A program made the position numbers and the translations under genes. The notes beneath the pieces were generated by a model, which worked only from the letters and a program-made list of their open reading frames with translations, did not search any database and had not been told where the DNA came from. DNA of 64,000 nucleotides from Clostridiales bacterium (GTDB lineage: Bacteria; Bacillota; Clostridia; Lachnospirales; Lachnospiraceae): contig JAJQIK010000063.1 of the NCBI GenBank assembly GCA_021199255.1, forward strand, positions 1-64,000, read 5' to 3'. Shown here piece by piece: positions 62,862 through 64,000 of this stretch (positions are counted from its first letter, which is position 1; each line of letters begins with the position of its first letter).

Positions 62862-64000
62862 TTAGATTAAGGATTCATACAGCTTCGTAATATCTTCTAC
62901 GCTGGTCTCCTTCGGATTACCCGGCCTGCAGGCGTCGTCATAAGCGGACTGGGCGAGGAAAGGAATATCCTCCTTCTTAACAATCTCTTTTAAGTCGGCG
63001 GGGATTCCCACATCCTGGGATAACTTCTTCACCGCGTCAACGGCCGCTTTCCTGTACTCTTCCTGGCTCATGCCGTCTACGCCCTCCACGCCCATGGCTC
63101 TGGCGATCTCGCGGTACTTCTCGCCGGTGGCCTCTGCGTTATATTCCATAACGGTAGGCAGAATAATGGCGTTGGCAATCCCGTGAGGCGTGTCATATAA
63201 AGCGCCCAGCGGATGCGCCATGGAATGTACGATGCCAAGACCCACGTTGGAAAAGCCCATGCCTGCCACATACTGTCCCAGCGCCATGTCTTCTCTTCCC
63301 TCCGGCGTATTGTCCACTGCGCCCCGCAAAGAACGGGAAATGATTTCGATTGCCTTCAGGTGGAACATATCGGATAATTCCCAGGCTCCAGCGGTAATAT
63401 AGCCCTCAATCGCATGGGTCAGGGCGTCCATACCGGTTGCCGCCGTTAATCCCTTCGGCATAGAGGCCATCATCTCAGGGTCAACAAAAGCCACTACCGG
63501 AATATCCTTGGGATCTACACATACCATCTTACGGTTCTTCTCCGCGTCCGTAATCACATAATTAATCGTTACCTCCGCTGCCGTTCCTGCGGTGGTCGGC
63601 ACGGCAAAAATCGGCACGGATTTATTCTTAGTGGGGGCGACGCCCTCCAGGCTTACCACATCCTCAAAGTCAGGATTATTGATAATAATGCCGATCGCCT
63701 TAGCGGTATCCATAGAAGAGCCGCCGCCGATGGCGATCAGATAGTCCGCCCCTGATTTCTTAAACGCTTCCACGCCGGTCTGTACGTTTTCAATGGTCGG
63801 ATTGGGCTTGATATTGGAATATAACTCATAGGGAAGCCCTGCCTCGTCCAAAACCGTCAACACCTTGCCTGTCACGCCGAACTTAACCAGATCCGGATCG
63901 GAACAGACAAAAGCCTTGCCAAAGCCTCTTCCCTTTGCCTCGCCCGCGATTTCGCGGACAGCCCCCGCTCCGTGATAGGATGTCTCGTTTAATACAAATC
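62862..64000 (-). CDS. fucO: Iron-containing alcohol dehydrogenase, lactaldehyde reductase type (5' end outside window)
   Basis: A group III Fe-dependent dehydrogenase, probably reducing lactaldehyde to 1,2-propanediol with NADH, as FucO does in fucose or rhamnose breakdown. The frame is open to the window edge and reads FVLNETSYHGAGAV, the family N-terminus, so only about four residues are missing from a 383-residue protein. The nucleotide loop AIGGGSSMDTAKAIG, and the metal ligands in ATGMDALTHAIEGY (Asp, His) and GIVHSMAHPLGALYDTPHG (two His) are present. General alcohol or butanol dehydrogenase is the alternative. Its stop lies just beside the truncated hairpin repeat. Confidence 0.9.
   Translation of the reverse strand, partial: FVLNETSYHGAGAVREIAGEAKGRGFGKAFVCSDPDLVKFGVTGKVLTVLDEAGLPYELYSNIKPNPTIENVQTGVEAFKKSGADYLIAIGGGSSMDTAKAIGIIINNPDFEDVVSLEGVAPTKNKSVPIFAVPTTAGTAAEVTINYVITDAEKNRKMVCVDPKDIPVVAFVDPEMMASMPKGLTAATGMDALTHAIEGYITAGAWELSDMFHLKAIEIISRSLRGAVDNTPEGREDMALGQYVAGMGFSNVGLGIVHSMAHPLGALYDTPHGIANAIILPTVMEYNAEATGEKYREIARAMGVEGVDGMSQEEYRKAAVDAVKKLSQDVGIPADLKEIVKKEDIPFLAQSAYDDACRPGNPKETSVEDITKLYESLI

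Overview
The window reads as a chromosomal segment of an anaerobic Clostridia species, most likely Lachnospiraceae. This is an inference from gene content: the clostridial single-chain PurL, a Cys T-box in front of cysE-cysS, the cysE-cysS-mrnC-rlmB-sigH order, a stand-alone rubrerythrin, a DUF3842-type protein and a QueH-type queuosine enzyme. Nearly all genes lie on the minus strand.

Layout. 1-3.9 kb: an AT-richer mobile-element scar holding the 3' end of a large serine recombinase, a small membrane protein of the CrtO-acyltransferase type, a RibD-C/DHFR-like reductase, a RhuM-family protein and gene debris. 3.9-13.0 kb: a REC-GGDEF diguanylate cyclase followed (upstream, same strand) by a four-gene exopolysaccharide-type cluster: triple-NodB deacetylase, PilZ-glycosyltransferase 2, degenerate deacetylase-like protein, GH18-like lipoprotein. 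13.0-14.8 kb: tRNA-Thr, an interspersed repeat and an OFA-family transporter. 14.9-21.5 kb: ispF, then a T-box-led cysE-cysS-mrnC-rlmB-SGNH hydrolase-sigH cluster. 21.6-28.0 kb: an alpha/beta hydrolase, a MATE pump, a coenzyme A module (ECF S-component, coaX, coaBC) and rubrerythrin. 28.1-34.7 kb: purC facing a coupled EAL protein and hybrid histidine kinase, then tRNA-Met and tRNA-Val. 34.7-45.7 kb: a QueH-ArgS fusion, carB, carA and purL. 45.8-51.5 kb: two tandem aspartoacylase-like proteins (one lacking its zinc ligands), a TetR regulator, an unknown gene and a Crp-domain protein of unknown function. 51.7-62.1 kb: carbohydrate genes, with a secreted alpha-amylase, a maltodextrin-type ABC importer, a divergent LacI regulator, an intracellular GH53 galactanase, a small zinc-ribbon protein and a large unrecognised carbohydrate-type protein. 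62.4-64 kb: a DUF3842-type gene and a lactaldehyde reductase (fucO-like) running off the window.

Most notable: (1) QueH and ArgS are in one open frame whose linker is the translated Shine-Dalgarno sequence of argS; (2) a c-di-GMP-wired polysaccharide cluster that looks like a Gram-positive, split version of a PNAG-type synthase/modification system; (3) a hairpin-rich interspersed repeat whose ends supply the TAG stop codons of three unrelated genes; (4) an SGNH hydrolase with a Val-Ser-Gly-Asn repeat stalk inserted before sigH and translationally coupled to it.
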